Assembly (NCBI GenBank): GCA_964577175.1
Contig: CAZNYC010000062.1
Location: 1-22,424, forward strand
DNA: 22,424 bases
Reading direction: 5' to 3'
Origin: BS750m-G62 sp964577175
GTDB lineage: Bacteria; Planctomycetota; Phycisphaerae; FEN-1346
Below, piece after piece: positions 13,402-19,567 of the stretch (the stretch's first letter is position 1; each line of letters begins with the position of its first letter). Below the pieces are notes generated by a model. The model was not told the origin of the DNA. It was given only the letters and a program-made list of their open reading frames with translations, and searched no databases. A program made the translations under genes and the position numbers.

Positions 13402-14520
13402 ATGGCAGTGTACGTCATCAATACAAAGTTTCGCGCCGTACCGGCCGCTGCAAAGGAAACGAAAGATCCGGGGATCAAGGGGGCGAGGGAAGGAGAACAC
13501 GAACGTACACCCGCCGTTGTTCCTAGATCCCCGGATCCCCGGGTCCCTTGTTCCCCTGTCGTTCCGAGCGACCGCCAGGTCCGCCTGGCGGAAATGTTCG
13601 GCCTCGGCCTCGACGAGACCCACGAGGTAACCCTGTACGACGGGTTCGCCGTCGACGTGCGGCCCGGCGACCTCGTGTTCGTCACGGGCCCGTCGGGCAG
13701 CGGCAAGAGCGTGCTGCTGCGTGCCCTGGTGCGGGCGATCCGCCACGCCCATCCGGACGGCGGCCGCGTCGTCGACCTCGCCCGGCTGCACCTGCCGACC
13801 GACCGGCCGGCCGTCGACCTGCCCGCGGCGCCCTTCGAGACGGCGCTCCGGCTGCTGAGCGCGGCCGGCCTGGCGGACGCGATGGCGCTGCTCCGGCCGC
13901 CGTCCGACCTCTCCGACGGCCAGCGGTACCGGCTGCGGCTCGCGCTGGCCCTGGACCGCCTGCTCGGCGAGGGGAAGGCGCCCGGTGCCGATGGCGAGGC
14001 GGCCAGGGCGGATAGAGATGACCGGCCGCTTCCGCGGCCGGCTCCAACGGCGCGATGCCGGGTGCTCGTGGCCGACGAGTTCTGTTCCACCCTGGACCGG
14101 TGCTGCGCGCGGGCGGTGGCGTACCGCCTCCGCCGCCTGGTGGACCGGGCCCGCGGGCACCCGTACGGGTGCAGCCTGACGGTGCTGGCGGCGTCGGCCC
14201 ACGACGACCTGGTGGCGGACCTCGCCCCGGACGTGCTCGTGACGAAACACGAGGGCGAGGGCGTGGAGGTCGCCTACGCCGACCCGTCGCGCGGCGAAGA
14301 GGAGGTGCGCGGTGGGTCTCCGTACCCACCGCGCACGGACCAGCAAAGGCCACGGCGAGATTCTTCGCTCGCTGCGCTCGCTCAGAATGACATCGCGGCG
14401 CGCGGCGGGTGCCCCCCTGCCCCGGGCGGGACAGGCTCCGACCCGTCGCGCGGCGAGGCGGGCACGGGCGGACGATCCGCCAGTGGCACCCCCTCGCCCG
14501 AGGAGGAGGGCAACCGATGA
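13402..14520 (+). CDS. ABC-type ATPase (COG2401-like ATPase half) with repeat-derived inserts
   Basis: A 372-aa soluble ABC ATPase. Walker A is GPSGSGKS (residues 96-103, K102), the signature is LSDGQ (170-174), Walker B is VLVADEF (221-227, D225-E226), preceded by a strand LAEMFGLGLDETHEVTLYDGF. It has no membrane segments. It resembles the ATPase domain of COG2401 (ABC ATPase fused to an acetyltransferase); here the acetyltransferase is the next gene, overlapping by 4 bp (ATGA). Start ATG 13402 has GGAG 7 nt upstream (13391-13394); the upstream in-frame extension is antisense to the ASCH gene. Three segments look repeat-derived: about residues 20-54 (palindromic), about 191-219 (between signature and Walker B, carrying a palindrome identical to one in the 279-bp repeat), and the whole tail after ~295. 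The catalytic motifs are intact. Confidence 0.75.
   Translation: MAVYVINTKFRAVPAAAKETKDPGIKGAREGEHERTPAVVPRSPDPRVPCSPVVPSDRQVRLAEMFGLGLDETHEVTLYDGFAVDVRPGDLVFVTGPSGSGKSVLLRALVRAIRHAHPDGGRVVDLARLHLPTDRPAVDLPAAPFETALRLLSAAGLADAMALLRPPSDLSDGQRYRLRLALALDRLLGEGKAPGADGEAARADRDDRPLPRPAPTARCRVLVADEFCSTLDRCCARAVAYRLRRLVDRARGHPYGCSLTVLAASAHDDLVADLAPDVLVTKHEGEGVEVAYADPSRGEEEVRGGSPYPPRTDQQRPRRDSSLAALAQNDIAARGGCPPAPGGTGSDPSRGEAGTGGRSASGTPSPEEEGNR
13999..14052. repeat. Palindromic repeat inserted in frame in the ATPase gene
   Basis: Bases 14020-14044 are identical to 5112-5136 of the 279-bp repeat: a hairpin CCGGCCGC-TTCC-GCGGCCGG with flanks. It encodes DDRPLPRPAP between the ABC signature and Walker B, where relatives have only a short link. 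Confidence 0.8.
14305..14455. repeat. Composite GC hairpin plus TGTCATTCTGAG half-element, translated as the ATPase tail
   Basis: A hairpin GTGCGCGGTGGGT/ACCCACCGCGCAC (about 14305-14336) is followed by the half-element ending CTCAGAATGACA (about 14349-14392). Then comes an inverted copy (about 14427-14451) of the GGTCGGAGCC-type repeat found twice in the ParB-like gene. All of it is read through as protein. Confidence 0.72.
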
Positions 14521-15275
14521 CCGCGACCCTCCCCGAGCGCACGTGCACGCTGCTCGCCGGCATCCGCATCGAGCGGGGCTCAATGGCCGACTGGCACGCC
14601 CTCGCCTCCCTGCACTACCGCAGCCACCATGCCGGGGCGGTGACGGACGTGTTTCGGATGGTCTATGCCCCGAAGCGGGACGACGCGCCCCGCATCGGCG
14701 TCATCGTCTACGCCCGGCCGGCGCTGTCGCTGGCGGCGCGGGACCGGGCCACCGGCGGGCGGTACCGGTCGGCGGGGATGGGGCGGACGTCGCTCGCCCG
14801 CCTGCTGAACCGGGAGGTCCGGCTCGTCAGCCGGGCCGTCATCGCGCCGAACTGGCGGGGGCTGGGGCTCGCGACCCGTCTCGTCGCCGAGACCTTGCCG
14901 CAGGTCCGCACGCCGTACGTCGAGGCGTTGGCGGCGATGGGGCACGTGCATCCGTTCTTCGAGCGGGCGGGGATGACGTCCTACCCGCCCCGCGTCTCGC
15001 CGGCGGCCGAACGGCTGAAGGCGGCGCTGGAGGCCGTCGGCCTCGGCCGGACCGACCGCCGCAGCGCCGCAGCGCTGGCCGAGGCGCTGGACCGTCTGCC
15101 GCCCGCGGACCGGCGCCTGGCGGAGCGCGAGATCGCCCGCTGGGCCCGCTCGTACCTGGGCGCGAAGAACCACCGGACGAACCGGCCGGACCGGGCGCGG
15201 ACCCTCGGCCTGGTGGCCCGGCACCTGGACTCGGCGCCCGTCTACTACTTGTGGCGGCGGCCGGAGGAGGGCTGA
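14517..15275 (+). CDS. GNAT-fold acetyltransferase-like protein (COG2401-like acetyltransferase half)
   Basis: A 252-aa protein with a GNAT core. Motif A is visible as RLVSRAVIAPNWRGLGLATRLV (RGLGLA at 114-119, the acetyl-CoA pyrophosphate loop), followed by YVEALAAMGHVHPFFERAGM, a typical late GNAT segment. The C-terminal third (170-250) is helical and ends with VYYLWRRPEEG. It starts at ATG 14517, overlapping the ATPase stop (ATGA), so the two are translationally coupled. Archaeal and some bacterial COG2401 proteins carry these two domains in one chain, so the pair probably acts as one complex. The acceptor substrate is unknown; RNA or protein are both possible. It is followed by a repeat-filled 118-bp gap before the small-terminase-like gene. 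Confidence 0.75.
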   Translation: MTATLPERTCTLLAGIRIERGSMADWHALASLHYRSHHAGAVTDVFRMVYAPKRDDAPRIGVIVYARPALSLAARDRATGGRYRSAGMGRTSLARLLNREVRLVSRAVIAPNWRGLGLATRLVAETLPQVRTPYVEALAAMGHVHPFFERAGMTSYPPRVSPAAERLKAALEAVGLGRTDRRSAAALAEALDRLPPADRRLAEREIARWARSYLGAKNHRTNRPDRARTLGLVARHLDSAPVYYLWRRPEEG

Positions 15276-15276
15276 G

Positions 15277-15364
15277 CGCCGCGCGGTGGGCAGGCCCGCC
15301 CGCCGCGCAACGTAACACCAACCACGGCGAGGTTCCTCGACGCGCTGCGCTCGCTCGGAATGAC
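15277..15364. repeat. Composite GC hairpin plus CGGAATGACA half-element
   Basis: A hairpin GCGCGGTGGGC/GCCCGCCGCGC-type (about 15278-15308) is followed by the half-element from CACGGCGAGGTTCCTCG to CGGAATGACA (about 15321-15364). The same order of parts occurs at 14305-14392 and 16717-16800. Confidence 0.7.
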
Positions 15365-15393
15365 ATGTTTCACTCTAACCGGAAGGACGTGCC

Positions 15394-15858
15394 ATGAACC
15401 TGACGACCCGGCACCGGCGAATCGCCCGGACCATCTGGGAATGCGGCGGGCGGCTGGACGAGGTGGCCCGGCGGGAGAAGGTCCGCCCCAACACGCTCCG
15501 CAAGTGGCTGGCGGACCCGGCGTTCCGGTCGCTGCTGGCCCAGGACGCCCTCGAACCGGTCCTCCAGGCCACCAGCGCCGTGCTGCGGTGGGCGCCGGCG
15601 GCCGTAAAACGGCTGATCGAGGAACTCGACAGCGAGTCGGCGGGCGACGCCCGCCAGGCGGCCCGTGAGATCCTGAAACTCGCTCTCGACACGCAGCGCG
15701 AACTGGCCGGTCCCCCGCCGGAGACGGCCGGCACAACGTCCCAGCCCCCACCGCCGCCGGACGAGGACCCGCTTTCGCAGGCGGTGGCCAACCTGCCGGA
15801 TGATCAACTGATTCGCATTCTTACGATCCTCCAGGACGCGAAAGGAGACGCGCCATGA
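15394..15858 (+). CDS. Small-terminase-like HTH protein
   Basis: A 154-aa protein. Residues 1-45 form an HTH (RRIARTIWECGGRLDEVARREKV then NTLRKWLADPAF) like those of phage terminase small subunits, which recognise the packaging site. Residues 48-112 are long amphipathic helices suited to oligomerisation. A Pro-rich linker (118-134) precedes a short acidic helix at the end (LPDDQLIRILTILQDAK), a plausible contact for the large subunit. Start ATG 15394 has GGAAGGA upstream (15381-15387). It overlaps the ParB-like gene by 4 bp. The role is supported by the terminase large subunit one gene downstream; sequence alone would only support a DNA-binding protein. Confidence 0.62.
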   Translation: MNLTTRHRRIARTIWECGGRLDEVARREKVRPNTLRKWLADPAFRSLLAQDALEPVLQATSAVLRWAPAAVKRLIEELDSESAGDARQAAREILKLALDTQRELAGPPPETAGTTSQPPPPPDEDPLSQAVANLPDDQLIRILTILQDAKGDAP

Positions 15859-16700
15859 CGCTCCGCTGGATTCCGCTCCATGCCCTCGAGGCCCATCCCG
15901 AGAACAGCAACCGCATGCCGGAACGGCTCGTCGAGAAACTCAAGACCCACCTCGCCCGCACGGGGCGGTACGAGCCGCTGGTCGTCCGGCCGCTGCCGGA
16001 ACACGAAAAACGCGGTGGGTCGGAGCCTGTCCCGAGCGAAGCCGAGGGGCACCCGCGGCGTGCCCGGCGCCCGGAGCGCGGCGGGGACGGAGACCCGCCC
16101 CGCAACGATCCGGCCACCGGCGCGCGGTACCAGATTCTGAACGGCCATCACCGGGCCCGGGTCCTGCGGGACCTCGGCCACACCCACGCCCGGTGCGACG
16201 TGTGGGACGTCGACGATGACGAGGCCCGGCTGCTGCTCGCGACGCTGAACCGGCTGGAGGGGCGGGACGATCCGTCGCGGCGGGCGGCGCTGGTGGCGCG
16301 GCTCGGTGAAGACCGCCGCCCCGAGGCCCTCGCTCGTCTCCTCCCCGAGCCGACGGACGCGGTGGAGCGGCTGCGGGCCCTGGCGTCGCCCCCGCCGCCG
16401 CCGGCCGACCCGGAGGCCGCCGCCCCCCTGCCCCGGCCGATGACGTTCTTCCTGAACGAGGACGAGGCGGCGACGGTCCGCGAGGCACTCCGGGCGGCCG
16501 TGAGCGTGTCGCGCGACGGGTCGGAGCCCGTCCCGCGCGAAGCCGAGGGGCACCCACCGCCCGAGTCGTGCGAAGGGCGCGGCGGGGACGGAGAGCCGCC
16601 GCGCACACGGCCGGCGGGTTCGAACGGCCGCGGCCCACGCCGGGCCGACGCCCTCGTCCGCCTGGCCCAGTGGTACCTCGAGGCCCACGGGCGACGGTGA
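15855..16700 (+). CDS. ParB/Srx-like N-terminal domain protein with two repeat-derived inserts
   Basis: A 281-aa protein. The ParB/sulfiredoxin-like nuclease/CTPase-type core is IPLHALEAHPENSNRMPERLVEKL at the start and YQILNGHHRARVLRDLGH at 92-109, containing the GHHR motif. In relatives these two segments are close, but here ~35 residues (about 52-86) of Gly/Arg/Pro-rich repeat separate them. A second similar insert is at about 219-258. Between them are a helical part (120-175) and a proline linker. ParB-like proteins beside terminase genes are common in phages, where they may act in DNA modification or packaging regulation. It overlaps the upstream gene by ATGA. There is no HTH of true partitioning ParB, so a chromosome-segregation role is unlikely. 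Confidence 0.7.
   Translation: MTLRWIPLHALEAHPENSNRMPERLVEKLKTHLARTGRYEPLVVRPLPEHEKRGGSEPVPSEAEGHPRRARRPERGGDGDPPRNDPATGARYQILNGHHRARVLRDLGHTHARCDVWDVDDDEARLLLATLNRLEGRDDPSRRAALVARLGEDRRPEALARLLPEPTDAVERLRALASPPPPPADPEAAAPLPRPMTFFLNEDEAATVREALRAAVSVSRDGSEPVPREAEGHPPPESCEGRGGDGEPPRTRPAGSNGRGPRRADALVRLAQWYLEAHGRR
16008..16112. repeat. GGGTCGGAGCC-type insert 1 within the ParB-like gene
   Basis: About 105 bp (35 codons). It reads GCGGTGGGTCGGAGCC, then GCGAAGCCGAGGGGCACCC, then GCGCGGCGGGGACGGAGA. The same three blocks in the same order occur at 16509-16628, and an inverted core lies at about 14427-14451. It splits the ParB-fold core. Confidence 0.82.
16509..16628. repeat. GGGTCGGAGCC-type insert 2 within the ParB-like gene
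   Basis: About 120 bp (40 codons), aligning closely with 16008-16112 including GAAGCCGAGGGGCACCC and GCGCGGCGGGGACGGAGA. Both are in the same reading frame of the same gene. Confidence 0.82.
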
Positions 16701-16716
16701 GGCGATGGTTCCCGCA

Positions 16717-16800
16717 GCGCGGCGGGCAAGCCTGCCCACCACGCGAGGCAAGAACGATCACGGCGAGATTCCTCGACTCGCTACGCTCGCTCGGAATGAC
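16717..16800. repeat. Composite GC hairpin plus CGGAATGACA half-element upstream of terL
   Basis: The hairpin GCGCGGCGGGC/GCCCACCACGCG (about 16718-16745) is followed by the half-element CACGGCGAGATTCCTCG to CGGAATGACA (16757-16800), ending 18 bp before the terminase start codon. Confidence 0.7.
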
Positions 16801-16818
16801 ACGCGCAAGGAGGCCGTC

Positions 16819-18579
16819 ATGGCGCACCCTCTCTCCCGCACGCACAGGCCGGCCGCGGCGAGCGCGGTCCGCGGCGCGCGGTCGGGTCTGGCGGAGGCGA
16901 TGGCGCGGGCCCGGCCGGCGTCGCCGGCCGCCCTCTGGCACTTCGTCCTGACGGTGTACGGGCTGTCGGTGCCGCGACGGGCACTGTGCCCGGAGCACCA
17001 GGCCCCGTTCGATTACCTCGCGCAGGCGATGCTGCGTCCCGGCCGCGACCTCGTGGTCTGGGCGTGCCGCGGCGGGGCGAAGACGGAACTCGGCGCCGTG
17101 GCCGCCCACCTCGACTCCGTTCTGCGGCCGGGATGTCAGACACGGATCCTGGGCGGCAGCCTGGACCAGTCCGAGAAGATGTACGAATACCTTCTGCGGA
17201 AATGGGAGGGGCCGTTCGCCCGGCTGCTCTCGCGGCCGCCGACGGCCCGGCGGACGGAACTGGTGAGCGGGTCGGCCGTGGAAGTCCTGACGCAATCGCC
17301 GCGGTCGGTCCGCGGGCAGCGGGTCCATCGCCTGAAGTGCGACGAGGTGGATGAGTTCTCGCGGGAGGTCTGGCAGGCGGCGCAGTTCGTGACGCAGTCC
17401 GGGCGGGACCGTCGCGGCCGGCCGCTGCCCGCCCAGATGGAGGTCTTCTCGACGATGCACCGGCCGCTGGGGCCGATGGCGGAGTTGGTGGACCGGATAA
17501 GCGATTGCGGCGTGCGGAATGCGCAGTGCGGAGGGGCGCGCGCAGGCCCCGTCGAAAAAGGCAAGGCTCGTACCGACGGTCGACCCAATCCGAAGTCCCA
17601 AATCCGAAATCCGAAATCGTCGCCGTTGCTGTTGAAATGGTGCCTGTGGGAGGTCATCGAGCGGTGCCCGCCGGCGCGGTCGTGCAGCCGGTGCCCGTTG
17701 TGGCCGGACTGCGGCGGGAAGGCCCGGCAGGCGGAGGGGTACTTCCCCATCGACGACGCCATCGCCCAGCAGACGCGGGCCAGCCGGCCGGCGTGGGAGG
17801 CCGAGATGCTCTGCCTCCGCCCGCGGACGGAGCGGTTGGTCTTCTCGGCATTCGACCCGGCGCAGCACGTGGCGCCGGTCGCCTACGACGCCTCCTTGCC
17901 GCTGTACCGGACGCTGGACTTCGGCTACGCCAACCCGTTCGTGTGCCTGTGGGTGCAGGTCGAGGGGAAATTCGGATTTCGGAATTCGGATTTCGGATTG
18001 AACGGCAACGGCGCACGTTTAGCCGCGACGCGCAGCGGCGCGGGCTCGGGTGGGGAAGGCGGAACGGCCCGGGGCTCGGGGCTCGCGGCCCGGGGCTCGC
18101 CGTCAGACGTCGACCTCTCCGGCGTGCGGCTGCGGGTGGTGGCGGAGTACGTCGAGCGAGAGCGAGCCATCGCCGACCACGCCCGCGCGATGGCCGAGCG
18201 CGATCCCGGACCCGTCGTCCGCACGTTCGCCGACCCGGCGGGGTGGCAGCGGTCCGACGTGACCGGCACGGGGCCGTGCCAGGAACTGGCGCGGCTGGGC
18301 ATCCGCTGCCGGACGCCGCGCGCCGGCATCCTGGAGGGCATCGAACTGGTGCGGCGGCTGTTGAAGGTCCGGCCGGACGGCTCGACGGGCCTCGTCGTCG
18401 ACCCCTCGTGCACGTGGCTGCTGCGTGCCCTGGCCACCTACCGGTGGGAAGAGACGCCCCACGGTGCCCGGACCGAACGGCCGGCCAAGGACGGCGCCGA
18501 CCATCCGATGGACGCCCTGCGGTACCTGGTGACGGGGCTGTTCCTCGGCCGCGGACGGGTGCGCGTGCGGCGGTGGTGA
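16819..18579 (+). CDS. Phage terminase large subunit with two repeat-derived inserts
   Basis: A 586-aa packaging motor. The ATPase part has a Walker-A-like ACRGGAKT (82-89) and Walker B LKCDEVDEF (172-180, D175-E176). A Cys-rich loop CSRCPLWPDCGGKARQAEGYF (289-309) is typical of the gp17-like group. The RNase-H-like nuclease has candidate metal Asp at TLDFGY (D367), FADPAGW (D472) and DHPMDALRYL (C-terminal). ATG 16819 has AGGAGG 5 nt upstream (16808-16813). Two in-frame stretches look like intergenic repeats: residues about 227-267, between ATPase and Cys loop, and about 384-430, inside the nuclease domain just after TLDFGYANPFVCLWVQV. Motif order is intact, so activity is possible. No portal or capsid genes follow; the next gene is on the other strand. 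Confidence 0.88.
   Translation: MAHPLSRTHRPAAASAVRGARSGLAEAMARARPASPAALWHFVLTVYGLSVPRRALCPEHQAPFDYLAQAMLRPGRDLVVWACRGGAKTELGAVAAHLDSVLRPGCQTRILGGSLDQSEKMYEYLLRKWEGPFARLLSRPPTARRTELVSGSAVEVLTQSPRSVRGQRVHRLKCDEVDEFSREVWQAAQFVTQSGRDRRGRPLPAQMEVFSTMHRPLGPMAELVDRISDCGVRNAQCGGARAGPVEKGKARTDGRPNPKSQIRNPKSSPLLLKWCLWEVIERCPPARSCSRCPLWPDCGGKARQAEGYFPIDDAIAQQTRASRPAWEAEMLCLRPRTERLVFSAFDPAQHVAPVAYDASLPLYRTLDFGYANPFVCLWVQVEGKFGFRNSDFGLNGNGARLAATRSGAGSGGEGGTARGSGLAARGSPSDVDLSGVRLRVVAEYVERERAIADHARAMAERDPGPVVRTFADPAGWQRSDVTGTGPCQELARLGIRCRTPRAGILEGIELVRRLLKVRPDGSTGLVVDPSCTWLLRALATYRWEETPHGARTERPAKDGADHPMDALRYLVTGLFLGRGRVRVRRW
17497..17621. repeat. Heptameric-array insert 1 inside the terminase gene
   Basis: Two in-register arrays lie in it: GATTGCG, GCGTGCG, GAATGCG, CAGTGCG (17503-17530) and AATCCGA, AGTCCCA, AATCCGA, AATCCGA, AATCGTC (17587-17621). 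Together with the linker they encode about 41 residues. Confidence 0.82.
17968..18108. repeat. Heptameric-array insert 2 inside the terminase gene
   Basis: ATTCGGA, TTTCGGA, ATTCGGA, TTTCGGA (17970-17997), then TTGAACGGC, then an AGCCGCGACGCGCAGCGG-type repeat (about 18020-18040), then GCCCGGG, GCTCGGG, GCTCGCG, GCCCGGG, GCTCGCC (18067-18101). 47 codons in all. Confidence 0.82.
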
Positions 18580-18585
18580 GCCCGA

Positions 18586-18732
18586 ACGCGGAAGGGGGAA
18601 ACCGGAAATCGGAAGGCGCCGGTCCGCACGCACCGACCCCGGCGCGCTCCGCTGCGCGTCGCGGCTCAACGGGTCCGGTTAACGTCCGTTCGGTCCTCGG
18701 TCCCTCCGCAGCCCGCAGTCCGAAATTCGCAT
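18586..18732. repeat. Repeat-only spacer between terL and the PLD gene
   Basis: Heptamers ACGCGGA, AGGGGGA, AACCGGA, AATCGGA (18586-18613). Then an inverted copy of the AGCCGCGACGCGCAGCGG block (about 18641-18667). Then CGTTCGG, TCCTCGG, TCCCTCC and AGCCCGC, AGTCCGA, AATTCGC running to the minus-strand stop codon at 18733. No gene seen. Confidence 0.7.
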
Positions 18733-19266
18733 TCAGTCGTTCCACGGCTCTTCGAGCGGCACGGGGCAGTGGTCCGCCCGGCCGCAGGCGGCGCACAGGG
18801 CGCCGGACCAGACGGCCTCGAAGAGATCGGCGACCTCGTCGACGAGGGCGGGGTCGGCCGTGACGAGGCCGACTTCGACGTTCCGTCGCGCCTCGCTCTT
18901 GGCCCCGAGCCCCGCCCCCGTCAGGTTCGCGCTGCCGAGGTAAAGCCGCTCGCCATCGACGACGGCCGCCTTGAAGTGCGTGCGGGGGCAGCGGCGCATC
19001 TCGAAGACGTGCGGCTCGACGGTCTTCATCTCCTCCAGGAACGGCCCGGACGGCACGCCCGCGTGCAGGACCCGCACGGCCACGCCGCGCCGGCCGAGGC
19101 GCGCCAGAAGCCGCACGATGCTCTCGGCCGAGCCGTCGCGCCGGACGATGCGGGTGGCCTTGAGGGTGGCGGTGGCGATGAGAAGCGAGTCGCGGGCCGA
19201 CGGGATCAACTCGCCGACGACGCGGTCGTAGATGCGGCGGCCGGTCAGGATTTCGAGGTCCGCCAT
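18733..19266 (-). CDS. Single-HKD phospholipase D-family protein
   Basis: A 177-aa protein with one HxK(x)4D motif: THFKAAVVDGERLYLGSANLT (H97, K99, D104, then G111-S112-x-N114). One-motif members such as Nuc and BfiI dimerise to build the active site and act as nucleases or phosphodiesterases. The N-terminal half (IYDRVVGELIPSARDSLLIATATLK, GVAVRVLHAG) matches the PLDc_2 fold. There is no signal peptide. The C-terminal tail CAACGRADHC (158-167) could bind metal. Start ATG 19266 is the first methionine. The 3' end abuts a heptameric array. Nuclease is the more likely activity for this size; lipid hydrolysis is less likely. Confidence 0.82.
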   Translation of the reverse strand: MADLEILTGRRIYDRVVGELIPSARDSLLIATATLKATRIVRRDGSAESIVRLLARLGRRGVAVRVLHAGVPSGPFLEEMKTVEPHVFEMRRCPRTHFKAAVVDGERLYLGSANLTGAGLGAKSEARRNVEVGLVTADPALVDEVADLFEAVWSGALCAACGRADHCPVPLEEPWND

Positions 19267-19567
19267 GGCGGCGCCATGCTACCGGCAGAAGCCGCAAGCG
19301 GCAAGTACAAGCCACGAGCCGCGAGCCAACGGCTTGAGCGGCGTCATGTCGACCGAGGGCTCGCGAAGCGGGACCGAGCGGAGACATCTCGCCGGTCAGC
19401 CCAACACCGAGATTCCTCGACTCACTACGCTCGCTCGGAATGACCACCTGGAAGCCGCTCGCCGCCGTTCGGCGGCTCGCTCGGAATGACCATCGGCGGC
19501 CCGCTCGCACCGCTCCCGCGTGGGTGCAAGCACCCACCGTACGCACTCGCGGCTCGCGGCTGGCGGC
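19267..19567. repeat. 300-bp repeat-filled spacer
   Basis: AAGCCGC-type heptamers (about 19291-19331, with one 6-bp unit). A variant TGTCATTCTGAG element (about 19343-19444), here starting GTCATGTCGACCGAG. A hairpin GTGGGTGCAAGCACCCAC-like (about 19519-19538). CTCGCGG, CTCGCGG, CTGGCGG (19546-19566), abutting the kinase stop. No gene seen. Confidence 0.68.

Noticed and set aside
15940..17868. Long minus-strand open frame opposite the ParB-like and terminase genes
   Set aside because: Arg/Pro/Gly-rich composition without motifs; the plus-strand genes have clear domains.
16819..18579. Terminase as a pseudogene
   Set aside because: Despite two repeat inserts, the frame is continuous and ATPase and nuclease motifs are all present in order.
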